Notes under the pieces: generated by a model
Seen by the model: the letters and a program-made list of their open reading frames with translations, nothing else
The model's database searches: none
Told to the model about the DNA's origin: nothing
Program-made: the position numbers and the translations under genes
Source: a virus
Virus record (IMG/VR): IMGVR_UViG_3300030105_003661
Coordinates: 1-32,670 of that record
Reading direction: 5' to 3' (one strand)
DNA length: 32,670 nucleotides
Shown: positions 1 through 7,918 of the stretch, piece by piece
Position numbering within the stretch: the stretch's first letter is position 1
Layout of the letters: each line of letters begins with the position of its first letter

Positions 1-1
1 C

Positions 2-475
2 ATCGGAGTAGGTGTCGTTGACTGTGTGGCTACGATCAAAGGTCTGGATCAGAAGATTCAAGGAGGTGAAGGAAATTGCGGAACCGACCTTGATGCAGAG
101 ACCTTTAACATCCTAAATTTTAAGGATGGATTTAGTATTAATAAAGATGACGCTGAGGCGTGTTCTTTTGGAATAAAGAAAGTATTGAAGTTTTCAAATT
201 CGTTAATCATCGGTGGGCGGGTAGGTGGACAGGTAGGAGATGACCATGCTTGTGAGGTAGAAGTAGCTTGCGGACTAGCAGTGGAAGTAGGAGCCAACGC
301 TGGAGCGAGGAGAATAAAATTAGATAAGACTGCTGGAAACCCACTACAGGATACAGTTTTAAAGGTGGTATGTGATGTGTGTTGTATAGAGGGTGGATTT
401 TCTGTTAAGTACACAACAATGACATTTAATAGTTGTGGCCTTCTCAAGAGTTCAGTTACAGACGGAGTATGTTAA
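2..475 (+). CDS. Cys-containing phage protein, 5' end cut by window edge
   Basis: The reading frame is open from base 2, so the GTG at 26 is probably internal and the gene starts outside the window. About 157 residues are visible. They include a glycine-rich stretch around GGRVGGQVGDDHACEVE and a Cys cluster (CDVCC) near the C-terminus, and the protein ends in Cys. No family is recognised and no membrane segment is visible. It lies 13 bases upstream of another Cys-rich gene on the same strand, so the two probably form an operon. A virion or tail-associated role is a guess from position only. Confidence 0.6.
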   Translation: MGVGVVDCVATIKGLDQKIQGGEGNCGTDLDAETFNILNFKDGFSINKDDAEACSFGIKKVLKFSNSLIIGGRVGGQVGDDHACEVEVACGLAVEVGANAGARRIKLDKTAGNPLQDTVLKVVCDVCCIEGGFSVKYTTMTFNSCGLLKSSVTDGVC

Positions 476-488
476 AAAGGAAAAACAG

Positions 489-1349
489 ATGAAGAATATA
501 ATAATAGGACCCGCTGGAGGCAATGTATGTTGTCATTGTGGTTTCGAAGTTGTTGGACGTGCTGATAATTGTCCACTTGGATGCAGTTCAATGAATGGTA
601 ACTTGTATGATATGCCTCCCGGAGAACTCGGAGCGCCTTGCTTTCCTCAAATGTGCTGTCCTTGTCCAGACATGGATGACGACCGAAAATTATCTCTAGT
701 TCTAAGCGCTACCGGAGGTTGTAGCTATACTGAGACCATAATACTAACTAAAACGGCTGGGTTAACTCTATGTCAGGCCAATCCAAGAATAGGCAACCAC
801 GGAGGCCAACAATGTTATATGAACCCAGTTGTTGATCCAGAAAATGCAGGACAGAAAGGAAAGGATATAGTATATGAGAAATATGGGAAAGAGGATCATG
901 TGTTTGCTGCTGCGGGTGACTGTGCAGGATCTAAGGCAGACATATCTCTTTGTTGCTGTGACGGAACCTTTCTGGGTACTAATCCTATAGTAGGAGTGAA
1001 AGGAGCATGTCATACTTGTAACTATGCCTTAACCATAGAATGGAAGATAATCAATCCCGATGCGGTGGGATCCGCAAAATACTGTAACTGTCCAGAAGAA
1101 ACGTTTATGCCGCCTGTGGATTACCCTAACCTTCCGGGAGATTCAGTTATTGACAATGACTGGGTTTTCAATTCTTTCGGGCTTGTAAGTTCTACCTGTA
1201 AAGACGACGGTGCAGATCCAGCGACCGTCTTTTTTTTATCTTTCCAAAGTTCAAATAATCTCTATTGGAATTGTGGACCATGTTTGGGTGGAATTGAAGA
1301 CGGCGTTGATAATGATGTTCAAATACATGCAGTACTAACAGAAGTGTAG
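489..1349 (+). CDS. Cys-rich protein of unknown function (286 aa), possible virion component
   Basis: I chose the ATG at 489 because an AAGGA ribosome binding site (about 477-481) sits just upstream. A longer frame back to a GTG at 435 would overlap the previous gene. About 23 of 286 residues are Cys, arranged as CC, CxC and CCC clusters (CCHC near residue 14, CCPCP near 54, CCC near 150, YCNC near 198). This suggests metal sites or disulfides. There is no signal peptide. The C-terminal half contains beta-rich segments such as ALTIEWKI and TVFFLSFQSS, and ends in VQIHAVLTEV, which would suit a virion surface protein. No family is recognised. The function is inferred only weakly from its phage context. 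Confidence 0.7.
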   Translation: MKNIIIGPAGGNVCCHCGFEVVGRADNCPLGCSSMNGNLYDMPPGELGAPCFPQMCCPCPDMDDDRKLSLVLSATGGCSYTETIILTKTAGLTLCQANPRIGNHGGQQCYMNPVVDPENAGQKGKDIVYEKYGKEDHVFAAAGDCAGSKADISLCCCDGTFLGTNPIVGVKGACHTCNYALTIEWKIINPDAVGSAKYCNCPEETFMPPVDYPNLPGDSVIDNDWVFNSFGLVSSTCKDDGADPATVFFLSFQSSNNLYWNCGPCLGGIEDGVDNDVQIHAVLTEV

Positions 1350-1363
1350 TAAGGAAAAGGTCT

Positions 1364-1822
1364 ATGAAAAAAGAATATGATTACGAAAAGATGTCAAAAG
1401 AAGGATATGAATGTGATTGTGAGGTAGCAGGGTTTTGTCCTCTTCTTAATATGGGGATGGATGACAACCTACATAATCTTTGTAAAACGGACCATAGATA
1501 TAGAACGGCATTCTTGAAAGGGGCTCAGATAAGAGGCGGTCATGATGTAGAGGTTGAAAAAAACTTCAATCACAAAAATGCAGGACAATCTGAACTGCAC
1601 TCTAAGGCAGATTCTGTCATCTTAGAACTAAAAGAAAATGGAATGGAAGTTGACAATATTTCTGAAGGATTAGGAGATACTATAGAAAAGGTCTTGAGTA
1701 AGTTCGGCATTAACAATGAGAAGATAGAAAGTATCTTAGGATCTCAAGGTTGCGGTTGTAGTGAACGAAAGAAATGGTTTAATAAAATATTCAGCTATAA
1801 GAAGGAGGACTCTGATGAGTAA
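1364..1822 (+). CDS. Small protein: N-terminal Cys motif plus C-terminal GLGDT/GCGC module (152 aa)
   Basis: The start is preceded by AAGGAAAAGG at about 1351-1360. The N-terminus has a Cys/His motif (CDC, then GFCP, then LHNLC) followed by YRTAFLKG, which looks like a small zinc-binding fold seen in phage proteins. After a charged linker, the last 50 residues carry GLGDTIEKVLSKFG, then GCGCSERKKWFNKIFSY. The same module ends the next gene's product. I know this module by sight from phage proteins, often at the end of enzymes, but not its function. The stop overlaps the next start (ATGAGTAA), so translation is coupled. Confidence 0.75.
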   Translation: MKKEYDYEKMSKEGYECDCEVAGFCPLLNMGMDDNLHNLCKTDHRYRTAFLKGAQIRGGHDVEVEKNFNHKNAGQSELHSKADSVILELKENGMEVDNISEGLGDTIEKVLSKFGINNEKIESILGSQGCGCSERKKWFNKIFSYKKEDSDE

Positions 1823-2096
1823 TAATCCAGACGATCTTTCTGATGAGCAGCTCGCAGATGAAGTCATAAGCAAATTTGGAGAAGAAGGAGTAGACCAATA
1901 CGTCTACCATGCAGCGGAGGCTAGAGGTGGTCTTGGAGACACTATAGAAAATGTTCTCAACAAGCTAGGAGTTACATCGGAAAGAATAGAAAGAATATTT
2001 GATGTTGACTCTGAAGGTTGTGGTTGTGGGAAAAGAAAAAAGTTTCTTAACCAGCTTTTCCCTTATTTTAATAAATATAAAGAAGAAGAAGGTTGA
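1815..2096 (+). CDS. Small protein with C-terminal GLGDT/GCGC module (93 aa)
   Basis: The ATG at 1815 is preceded by a strong AAGGAGG at 1802-1808 and overlaps the end of the preceding gene by 8 nt. A longer frame from 1761 lacks such a site. The N-terminal half is acidic (DDLSDEQLADEVISKFGEEG). The C-terminal half, GLGDTIENVLNKLGV then EGCGCGKRKKFLNQLFPY, closely matches the end of the upstream protein, so the two are paralogous over this module. A conserved Cys pair (CGC) followed by basic residues suggests metal or nucleic-acid contact, but this is not established. The stop overlaps the methyltransferase start (TGATG). Confidence 0.75.
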   Translation: MSNNPDDLSDEQLADEVISKFGEEGVDQYVYHAAEARGGLGDTIENVLNKLGVTSERIERIFDVDSEGCGCGKRKKFLNQLFPYFNKYKEEEG

Positions 2097-2845
2097 TGGA
2101 TTTAAAACAGTTTATAGAAGAGCTATGTAAGTTCCCTCAGATGACTACTATAGAAAGAAAGGCTCTTATTCTAAAACACCTATGGAACACTTCTTTTCTA
2201 TGTGACGATAAAGATGGGGACATAGTAGAGATAGGATGTTCTTATGGTCAGACATCTATTATAATAAAGAACTTCATAGAGCTGTTTTGCCCCGATAAAG
2301 AGTTTTGGGTATTTGACAGCTTCGAAGGAATATTAGGTACTTCTGAAAAGGATTCAAATGCTCACGGATATTGTGGAGATGGAGATTTTGCCTCAAGCTT
2401 AGATAGTTTTATAAAAAGATTTAATGAGTTTGATACAGACCTACCAGACGAGATATTAAAAGTAGATATCAGGAATATGAAGGAAGATGACTTACCTGAG
2501 AAGATATCTTTTTGTTATATAGATTTAGATATATATGAGCCCACTAAACATATACTCCCACTTGTATGGAATAGACTTAAAGAAGGTGGAGTTATTGTAA
2601 TAGATGACTACTATTATGAAGAAGTATTCAATGGCGTTAAGCCAGCAGTAGATGAGTTTATAGAAGAGAACTCAATAGACATATCTCAATATAAAAAAGG
2701 AGATAAGATGGAGAATTTCCTACTTGAGTACTTTAATAACAACGAGAGATCTGGATATGCTATTGCTATTTCAAAAAGAACTTCAATTGACACAAAAAAC
2801 CTAGAGAAACTTTGGTTTAGAGAAGTGTGTCGTAACTTCAAATAA
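2096..2845 (+). CDS. TylF/macrocin-O-methyltransferase-like SAM-dependent methyltransferase (249 aa)
   Basis: It probably transfers a methyl group from S-adenosylmethionine to a hydroxyl, most likely on a sugar. Motif I (IVEIGCSYGQTS, about residues 43-54) is the SAM site. FWVFDSFEG (about 70-78) is the family's second motif. IDLDIYEPT, then EGGVIVIDDYYY, gives the paired acidic residues that bind a divalent metal in TylF/MycF enzymes. The length of about 250 residues is typical. The ATG at 2096 overlaps the previous TGA and follows AAGAAGAAGG; a TTG three bases earlier is less likely. It is the last gene before the terminator. The substrate may be a glycan made by the large glycosyltransferase island on the other strand; that link is inference. 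Confidence 0.82.
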   Translation: MDLKQFIEELCKFPQMTTIERKALILKHLWNTSFLCDDKDGDIVEIGCSYGQTSIIIKNFIELFCPDKEFWVFDSFEGILGTSEKDSNAHGYCGDGDFASSLDSFIKRFNEFDTDLPDEILKVDIRNMKEDDLPEKISFCYIDLDIYEPTKHILPLVWNRLKEGGVIVIDDYYYEEVFNGVKPAVDEFIEENSIDISQYKKGDKMENFLLEYFNNNERSGYAIAISKRTSIDTKNLEKLWFREVCRNFK

Positions 2846-2858
2846 GGTTAAATAAAAA

Positions 2859-2880
2859 AAGGGGGTGTTTAACCCCCCTT
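2859..2880. terminator. Bidirectional rho-independent terminator between convergent gene blocks
   Basis: A 7-bp stem (AAGGGGG pairing with CCCCCTT) closes an 8-nt loop. On the + side it is followed by AGTTTT. On the - side it is followed by a run of seven T after the stem, so it is the stronger terminator for - strand transcripts. It lies 13 bases after the methyltransferase stop and 25 bases beyond the stop of the last - strand gene, exactly at the strand switch. Confidence 0.85.
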
Positions 2881-2905
2881 AGTTTTAAAAGACTTCCTGA
2901 GACCC

Positions 2906-3292
2906 TTATCTAGGGATAGGAGGCTTGTATACAAACCAGCCTTTCTGCGGCAAAAACCCTCTGTTCTTATCAGCATAAGCTTGTTCATTAATTCTCTGTT
3001 CTTTTTGCTTCTCAGAAAGTTGATCCCATCTAATTTTTGGATAGATTTGACCACCCTTCTTAGTACGTCCAAAGATAACTTTTGCTCGGCAGTCTTTACA
3101 GACCACTTCAAGCCAGTCATTTTCTGAACTGTCGTGCCGACAAACAAACTTCACGTTGGGAGAGTTACATTTTCCACACGCTTGGTGTTGAAATACTTCT
3201 TGAACTCTAGCAACCTGTTTAAATACTTCTTCTTCTGTCTCTGCATCGACTTGAAAAGACAAATCTGGCGTTGCTCTTACACTGGCTTTCAT
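2906..3292 (-). CDS. Zinc-ribbon phage protein of unknown function (128 aa)
   Basis: The protein has a four-Cys ribbon: CGKC near residue 39 and CKDC near 68, separated by about 25 residues (VKFVCRHDSSENDWLEVVC). The N-terminal 35 residues are helical and acidic. The C-terminus is basic and aromatic (KGGQIYPKIRWDQL, then GWFVYKPP). It overlaps by one base the gene for a putative annealing protein and is the last gene of the long - strand unit. A role in DNA recombination is inferred from that neighbour only. Confidence 0.72.
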   Translation of the reverse strand: MKASVRATPDLSFQVDAETEEEVFKQVARVQEVFQHQACGKCNSPNVKFVCRHDSSENDWLEVVCKDCRAKVIFGRTKKGGQIYPKIRWDQLSEKQKEQRINEQAYADKNRGFLPQKGWFVYKPPIPR

Positions 3293-4044
3293 TATTTCTT
3301 ACCTCCACTATCAAATGTTTCTCTCCATTCGGAATCATAACCCTTAAGGTTATCAGGAATTGACCCTGTACTTCTCTGGTATTCAGAAAGAGTACTCAGT
3401 AGCATCCGTCCTTGAAGATTGCTTGAATCTCTGACTGAGTTAGCATTAGGAGATACGCTCTTCACACCCTCAGCCAAATTAATATCTAGTCTTTTGCACA
3501 TCTGGTTTAGAGCCAAGATCTGCTGATCTGTAATATCTTCCTCAGAAGCCAGCACATCGTCGTCAGACGTTTGTTGAACTTCTTCAGCAGTTACCACTCT
3601 TAACTTAAGCGCTCGGCGTAGAGCCTTGCCCTCAGCCCTTGTATCTGCTGTAGAAACAAGGTGTTGATTAAAAGGGTGTGGAATGTTCTGAAATTTAACA
3701 TCAACACAACCGTCTACAACTATTATAGTCGCTGTTGAATATTTTTGGATCGACAAAGTATGCTTGATTGTACAAACACCCCTCGAAGTATCGTAGTTAA
3801 ATATTTCACTTGTAGATGAGATGATCTCTCCATACACTCTCTCAGTGACACGCCTAAGACCATCCACTGTTGGATTCCCTTGCTTAAGCTCACTGTCATG
3901 CATTTGATCTAGAACATACTCACTCCATTCAGGATCGGAAGAGGAATAGACTACTTCTACATCCTCTTCAGTAATCTCTTCTTCTACAACTTCTACTATT
4001 TCCTCAAAGTCTGTTTTATCTGACTTCTTTTTAACTTTACTCAT
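3292..4044 (-). CDS. Putative single-strand annealing (Rad52/ERF-like) recombination protein (250 aa)
   Basis: The first 50 residues are highly acidic. The core reads GNPTVDGLRRVTERVYG (about 57-73), two beta segments (VCTIKHTLSI, TATIIVVDGCVDVKF), then TADTRAEGKALRRALKL (about 132-148). A beta sheet followed by an Arg-rich helix of the T-A-x-T-R-A-x-G-x-A-L-R type is typical of phage annealing proteins of the Rad52/ERF groups. The C-terminus contains a possible helical domain (DITDQQILALNQMCKRLDI) and a flexible tail. The start overlaps the endonuclease gene by 4 bases. No catalytic residues are expected for an annealing protein. The call is by motif memory, not by alignment. Confidence 0.45.
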   Translation of the reverse strand: MSKVKKKSDKTDFEEIVEVVEEEITEEDVEVVYSSSDPEWSEYVLDQMHDSELKQGNPTVDGLRRVTERVYGEIISSTSEIFNYDTSRGVCTIKHTLSIQKYSTATIIVVDGCVDVKFQNIPHPFNQHLVSTADTRAEGKALRRALKLRVVTAEEVQQTSDDDVLASEEDITDQQILALNQMCKRLDINLAEGVKSVSPNANSVRDSSNLQGRMLLSTLSEYQRSTGSIPDNLKGYDSEWRETFDSGGKK

Positions 4045-4826
4045 ATTTCAATATACCTCTGATCTTCCTTTGGAAATTTGTTACTTATCTTCTTTAAAAC
4101 TTCAACGACTTCCTGAAGTACTTTCCTAAAATACCTCTGTGAATTCCTCTTATCCTGTTTGATTCTAATCAATACCATTCCCTCTGATATAATTAGACCC
4201 GTCTTTTGACGATCTGACCGTTTATTTCTTTCTAAATTTTCCAATCCCCACACCGGCTCAAAGTGAGAGGGGCCATCTACCTCTATAGCAGTAGAAGTAT
4301 CGTTAACATATAGATCTATTTCAAGCCTTTGGTTTCTTAGTAGATGCTCTTTATGGAATTGTACTTCATATCCTACTTTAGTTAGTTCGACCAATAGATA
4401 TCTTTCGAGCTTAGATCCTATTCTAGATGCTTCCCGAATAGCCTGACTTCCCTTTTCAAGAAGTTCTCTCTTTTCTACTTCTGTCTTCTTTTCCCAAGAC
4501 TCTTTTCCTATATTAGATCTTAAGTCTCTATCTTCGTCATTAAGAGAGTCCCACACTTTTCCCTGACTCTCACTAATCTTAATTTTTGTTTCTTCTGTAT
4601 GGGACTTCCCCTCTGTCGGATGTTCTGACCTTCCAGAGTTCAACGCGGCCTTAGCTGCCTCACTACGGCTTCTTATTTTAATACCTAGCTTAGAAGCGTC
4701 TCTTCTCAGTTTATTAGAGTATGTTCCAACTTGCTTCGCTATTTCAGCAAAACTAAGTCGTTCATTTGAATACTTCTTCTTAAGAAGGACTTTCTTTTCT
4801 TTATCATTTAGCTCGTTATAAATCAT
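4041..4826 (-). CDS. Free-standing homing-type endonuclease: NUMOD3-like motif plus Vsr/DUF559-like nuclease (261 aa)
   Basis: The N-terminal region holds a helix-turn-helix-like segment (SFAEIAKQVGTYSNKLRRDASKLG cut at about 25-48). A NUMOD3-like DNA-binding repeat follows (GKSHTEETKIKISES, about 73-87). The C-terminal domain has the Vsr-type core: RLEIDLYV (Asp171), then AIEVDGPSHF (Glu182, Asp184, His188). Enzymes joining NUMOD motifs to a Vsr-like fold are known as mobile nucleases of phages. It overlaps the annealing-protein gene by 4 bases, so it is a free-standing gene, and no intron is visible beside it. It might spread by cutting cognate sites in related phages; that is inferred. Confidence 0.7.
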   Translation of the reverse strand: MIYNELNDKEKKVLLKKKYSNERLSFAEIAKQVGTYSNKLRRDASKLGIKIRSRSEAAKAALNSGRSEHPTEGKSHTEETKIKISESQGKVWDSLNDEDRDLRSNIGKESWEKKTEVEKRELLEKGSQAIREASRIGSKLERYLLVELTKVGYEVQFHKEHLLRNQRLEIDLYVNDTSTAIEVDGPSHFEPVWGLENLERNKRSDRQKTGLIISEGMVLIRIKQDKRNSQRYFRKVLQEVVEVLKKISNKFPKEDQRYIEI

Positions 4827-4827
4827 A

Positions 4828-5238
4828 TTAAATCTCCGATATTTTCTCTATGTCAATAGATCCCATAATTCCATCTGGCTTTCTTATCAAGAACTCTAAG
4901 ATCTTAAATATTTCTTCGTTCTTTGCTAGAACTTTTATGTTCTTATTATGAAACGCTTTTAGAATATCCGTATATATTAGAGGGCTATATTTGTGCCAGT
5001 CAATATCTCTTACCCAAAAAACCTTCTTCTTACAAGTACTGTTATCAATCATAGACAGGGTGTCTTGTAGGTTAGTAGTTATAATAGTACCTTCGAAGTG
5101 ATAAGACATACACTTTGAAAATAGAGATAGGTTTGGATCATCATCAACCAGCTGAGAGTTTGAAAATATGGTTATGTTATTATCACAAAACTCTTTAATA
5201 TTAATATTGTTAACATTTTCACATACTAAGCCTATCAT
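4828..5238 (-). CDS. Hypothetical protein of the glycosylation island (136 aa)
   Basis: No family is recognised. The sequence alternates strands and helices (MIGLVCENV, then NITIFSNSQLV, then EGTIITTNLQDTLSMI, then KKVFWVRDIDWH). This pattern recalls half of a Rossmann-like GT-B glycosyltransferase. It overlaps the next upstream gene by 4 bases and ends two bases before the endonuclease start. It may be a small GT-B N-terminal-like domain acting with its upstream neighbour. This is inference. Confidence 0.6.
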   Translation of the reverse strand: MIGLVCENVNNINIKEFCDNNITIFSNSQLVDDDPNLSLFSKCMSYHFEGTIITTNLQDTLSMIDNSTCKKKVFWVRDIDWHKYSPLIYTDILKAFHNKNIKVLAKNEEIFKILEFLIRKPDGIMGSIDIEKISEI

Positions 5239-6053
5239 ATAAATGTCTCCTTGAATTGTAGTACTGAATCGCTGGCTTCTTGTGCTCCAAGAGTAGATAA
5301 TATACTAGCACAGAAATCGAACCCCGTATTCCTAACGACTTCTTCTCTAGCGAGAGGAAGGTCATAAGAGCCTTGTAATGTAGCTTCTATCGCCTTCCCT
5401 AAGGTATCTACGTCTGTAAAGGTATTTACTCCGGGAATAAAATTACTAGATAGGACAATAGGGATAGTCCCCAGAATTACTGGTTTATGCCAGTAGTCTC
5501 CAGACAGATCAATGTATATATCTGTAGACTTTATAATATCTGATTTCTGTTGTTCATTAACAATCCCTAGGTACTGGTGACAGTCTAGTCTTGTATTACC
5601 AAAAAATCGCACGTCCCTTCTACAAAGATCTATAACAATATCAGAGATAGAGCTTACTTTATCTTGATTCATAGAGTCTGTAAAGCAGCACATCTTACAG
5701 ATCATGCTTAGATTTTTGGCTCCTGATGGTAAATTAGTGATATCATATAGGTTTGTAGGAAGTCTCACAGAAGCCCTATTAGAAGATTCTCCTATAATCA
5801 GGTCAGCAGGTATATCATCAGAAGGATTATCTCCTAAGTACGCTAGTATGGTATTGGGAAACCTTTGTTTTATATACTCTATACCATTCATATTGGCCTC
5901 CTGTCCATATATCAGAAGGTCTGGACTCTTATCCTCTAGCATTTTATATAGAGGAATTAAGGAACTATCCCATCCAATAACTTCTATATTTGATGCAAGA
6001 AGAACATTCCCTATTATGTCTGAAGTTTTATTATTTTTTTCTATAACAATCAT
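5235..6053 (-). CDS. GT-B glycosyltransferase-like protein (272 aa)
   Basis: The N-terminal half reads as a Rossmann-like domain (NIEVIGWDSS, PDLLIYGQEANMNG). The C-terminal half has RFFGNTRLDCHQYLG, then KSTDIYIDLSGDYWHKPVILGTIPIVLSS, then FTDVDTLGKAIEATL. This is the arrangement of the donor-binding domain in CgeB-like and GT4-like glycosyltransferases: a peripheral strand, a glycine-rich turn, then a demarcated supervision of the glycan site. The usual E-x7-E pair is not clear. It overlaps both neighbours by 4 bases. The donor and acceptor cannot be told from sequence. Confidence 0.5.
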   Translation of the reverse strand: MIVIEKNNKTSDIIGNVLLASNIEVIGWDSSLIPLYKMLEDKSPDLLIYGQEANMNGIEYIKQRFPNTILAYLGDNPSDDIPADLIIGESSNRASVRLPTNLYDITNLPSGAKNLSMICKMCCFTDSMNQDKVSSISDIVIDLCRRDVRFFGNTRLDCHQYLGIVNEQQKSDIIKSTDIYIDLSGDYWHKPVILGTIPIVLSSNFIPGVNTFTDVDTLGKAIEATLQGSYDLPLAREEVVRNTGFDFCASILSTLGAQEASDSVLQFKETFI

Positions 6054-6751
6054 TTTATATTATTAGCTCTTAGTAAATCTTTTGATGTATCTATGTCAAC
6101 TACTTCAATTGAATCGTCTATGATGCACGTTATTTTTCCTCCGCAGTCAATAACCTTATTCAGTATTTCAAAACAGAACATCTTTTTATTCTTTTTCTCC
6201 TGAGATATCTTCTTAAATAAGCTCAATTCTTTTCCATCTAGGTATAGTACCTGACTCCACTTCATGTCTAGATCATACATCATATTTGTTATATATCCAT
6301 TAGAGTCAACTATACATCCAACTTCAGACTTTCGGAAATCATCATTCCTAGCAGAAGTGCAAGATGATGAGTAGTCCATCCTTGATAATGTCAACTCATT
6401 AAAAACAAGATCTCCATATACTATTAATACCCTTTCAGTCGCAACAGCTTTAAGGGCCATCGATATACTTCTAGAGACATTTGTAATATCATAGTTTTCA
6501 TTTTCGATCTTAATAAAATTATCAGGACATGAGTCCATCAGTTTATCACATTGAAATCCAGCAACTATAATAAAATTAACATTGTCCAGAACCTTTCTTA
6601 TTATCCTTATCTGTCTTTCAAGAACACTCTCTGTCTTTAGATTTATAAGAGACTTAGGACCATAACTTTTCATTCTCCTGCCTTCTCCTGCGGCAGGTAT
6701 AATAACAGTAATCGCAGCATCTTTTTTATGTTTTATATTATGTCTAGCCAT
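6050..6751 (-). CDS. NTP-transferase family nucleotidylyltransferase (233 aa)
   Basis: The signature VIIPAAGEGRRMKSYGPKSL (about residues 16-35) is the nucleotide-binding loop of MobA-like and sugar-phosphate nucleotidylyltransferases. VLIVYGDLVF supplies the metal-binding Asp (about 110-118), and a late VEVVDIDTSKDL fits the family's closing strand. It probably activates a sugar phosphate or a choline/ethanolamine-type phosphate with CTP or another NTP to supply the glycosyltransferases beside it. The length is typical. The start overlaps the end of the next upstream gene by 8 bases. Confidence 0.8.
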   Translation of the reverse strand: MARHNIKHKKDAAITVIIPAAGEGRRMKSYGPKSLINLKTESVLERQIRIIRKVLDNVNFIIVAGFQCDKLMDSCPDNFIKIENENYDITNVSRSISMALKAVATERVLIVYGDLVFNELTLSRMDYSSSCTSARNDDFRKSEVGCIVDSNGYITNMMYDLDMKWSQVLYLDGKELSLFKKISQEKKNKKMFCFEILNKVIDCGGKITCIIDDSIEVVDIDTSKDLLRANNIK

Positions 6752-7127
6752 ATGTCTTAAATAGCCCTGTGGTTGATATCAAATTTTCTTCTGTATCTAT
6801 ATTAACGTCAAAACCGTTACCCTCTTTGTCTGCTAATTTTTTTCTACAGAAGAAGGCCATGTTCCCATCTACCTCTTCTTGTGAGATAATATATTTTAGA
6901 CCGTCATATTCATCGAATACAGACACTATGTTTTCTATAACTTTATTATTTACGAAGTCAAGCCCGGCAGGTATCATTCCAAAAATATCACACTCTTTAG
7001 CGTATATTTCTTTTAGAAAAGATTCTCTGCCGTCTATATTTATCCAAACCTCTAGATCTTTATATGTCTGATCAGGTTGTTTTAAATTACAATAGGTTAC
7101 TATAACTTTTGTTTGATGCTTGGACAT
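6744..7127 (-). CDS. Hypothetical protein of the glycosylation island (127 aa)
   Basis: No family is recognised. The protein is mainly beta/alpha with KVIVTYCNL at the N-terminus and GLKYIISQEEVDGNMAFFCRKKLADK in the middle. Its coding region overlaps the end of the upstream gene by 28 bases, which is long for this window. A short AGAGGAAAT lies just before the ATG at 7127. It may be an accessory domain of the upstream GT-A-like protein. This is speculative. Confidence 0.55.
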   Translation of the reverse strand: MSKHQTKVIVTYCNLKQPDQTYKDLEVWINIDGRESFLKEIYAKECDIFGMIPAGLDFVNNKVIENIVSVFDEYDGLKYIISQEEVDGNMAFFCRKKLADKEGNGFDVNIDTEENLISTTGLFKTYG

Positions 7128-7918
7128 ATTTCCTCTATACTGAACATGTAGTCCTTAGCGTCTTCCTCAAATTCAGCTATCTTATCTTCTATATGGATGT
7201 TGAAGGCATTACCAGTATGTTTCCTATGCAAAAGTCTATTAACAAGCATACCATTCATACTATCTTCAATAGGGTAGCAAAATACCATTTGTTTTCCTTC
7301 AAACATAATCGAATTATGAAGCTCTTCCGTGAAACTTTTGGGGACCTCAAATCCACACTTAAATACCAAGTAGTACGGGAATGAGTATTTAAAATAAGTT
7401 CCATCAATAGCCAAGTCGATACCCTGTCTATCTGTTGTCTCATCACTAAGAATGTTTTGTATTCTCCAATCAAACTTATCATCATATTGTTTAATGATAG
7501 CTTCCAGTTCCATATTCAACTTATATATAGAGTCAGACTGCTGCATATTAATGATTGATATAATGTTTGGAGGATTGAACTGATTAGCTAGGCTTTTTAA
7601 TGTGGAGTCAAGATCTTCCTGTGAAGAGTCTTGGTAGTATAGCAACATTACCTGATAAGGACTCTTTGTCTGGGAGTTTACTATGTTCAATAGTTCTGAC
7701 TTAGAATATTTCTTTGCCCATTCTTTTTCCCTATGGTGTGAACATAGCTTGTTGTTAATAACAAAAAACTCTTTACCACTGTCGTCATAGGATTCTACAA
7801 TTTCTGCACCATTTTCCCTGTATCTGTCCAAGATCTCCGCTGAACACCCCGTTTGGGTTTTTCCTGAATATACTGCGAAAGCACAATCTTTGCAACTTGT
7901 GTGTAATTGGTTTATCAT
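7100..7918 (-). CDS. Cys-cluster protein with GT-A-like core (272 aa)
   Basis: The N-terminus carries a Cys motif, CKDCAF then TGC, with another Cys-His (KLCSHHRE) about 40 residues later. This pattern suggests a small metal site. The middle resembles the start of a GT-A glycosyltransferase: PYQVMLLYYQDSSQEDLDSTLKSLANQ followed at a distance by IISIINMQQSD. A canonical DxD is not clear (DLAIDGTYFKYSFPYYLVFK occupies that region). I have seen this Cys motif fused to glycosyltransferases in phage genomes, but no exact family can be given. It overlaps the methyltransferase-like gene by 4 bases. Confidence 0.5.
   Translation of the reverse strand: MINQLHTSCKDCAFAVYSGKTQTGCSAEILDRYRENGAEIVESYDDSGKEFFVINNKLCSHHREKEWAKKYSKSELLNIVNSQTKSPYQVMLLYYQDSSQEDLDSTLKSLANQFNPPNIISIINMQQSDSIYKLNMELEAIIKQYDDKFDWRIQNILSDETTDRQGIDLAIDGTYFKYSFPYYLVFKCGFEVPKSFTEELHNSIMFEGKQMVFCYPIEDSMNGMLVNRLLHRKHTGNAFNIHIEDKIAEFEEDAKDYMFSIEEICPSIKQKL

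Noticed and set aside
2869-3147. Open frame of 92 codons on the - strand at the strand switch
   Set aside because: It overlaps in another frame the zinc-ribbon gene, which has paired Cys motifs, and it runs into the terminator.
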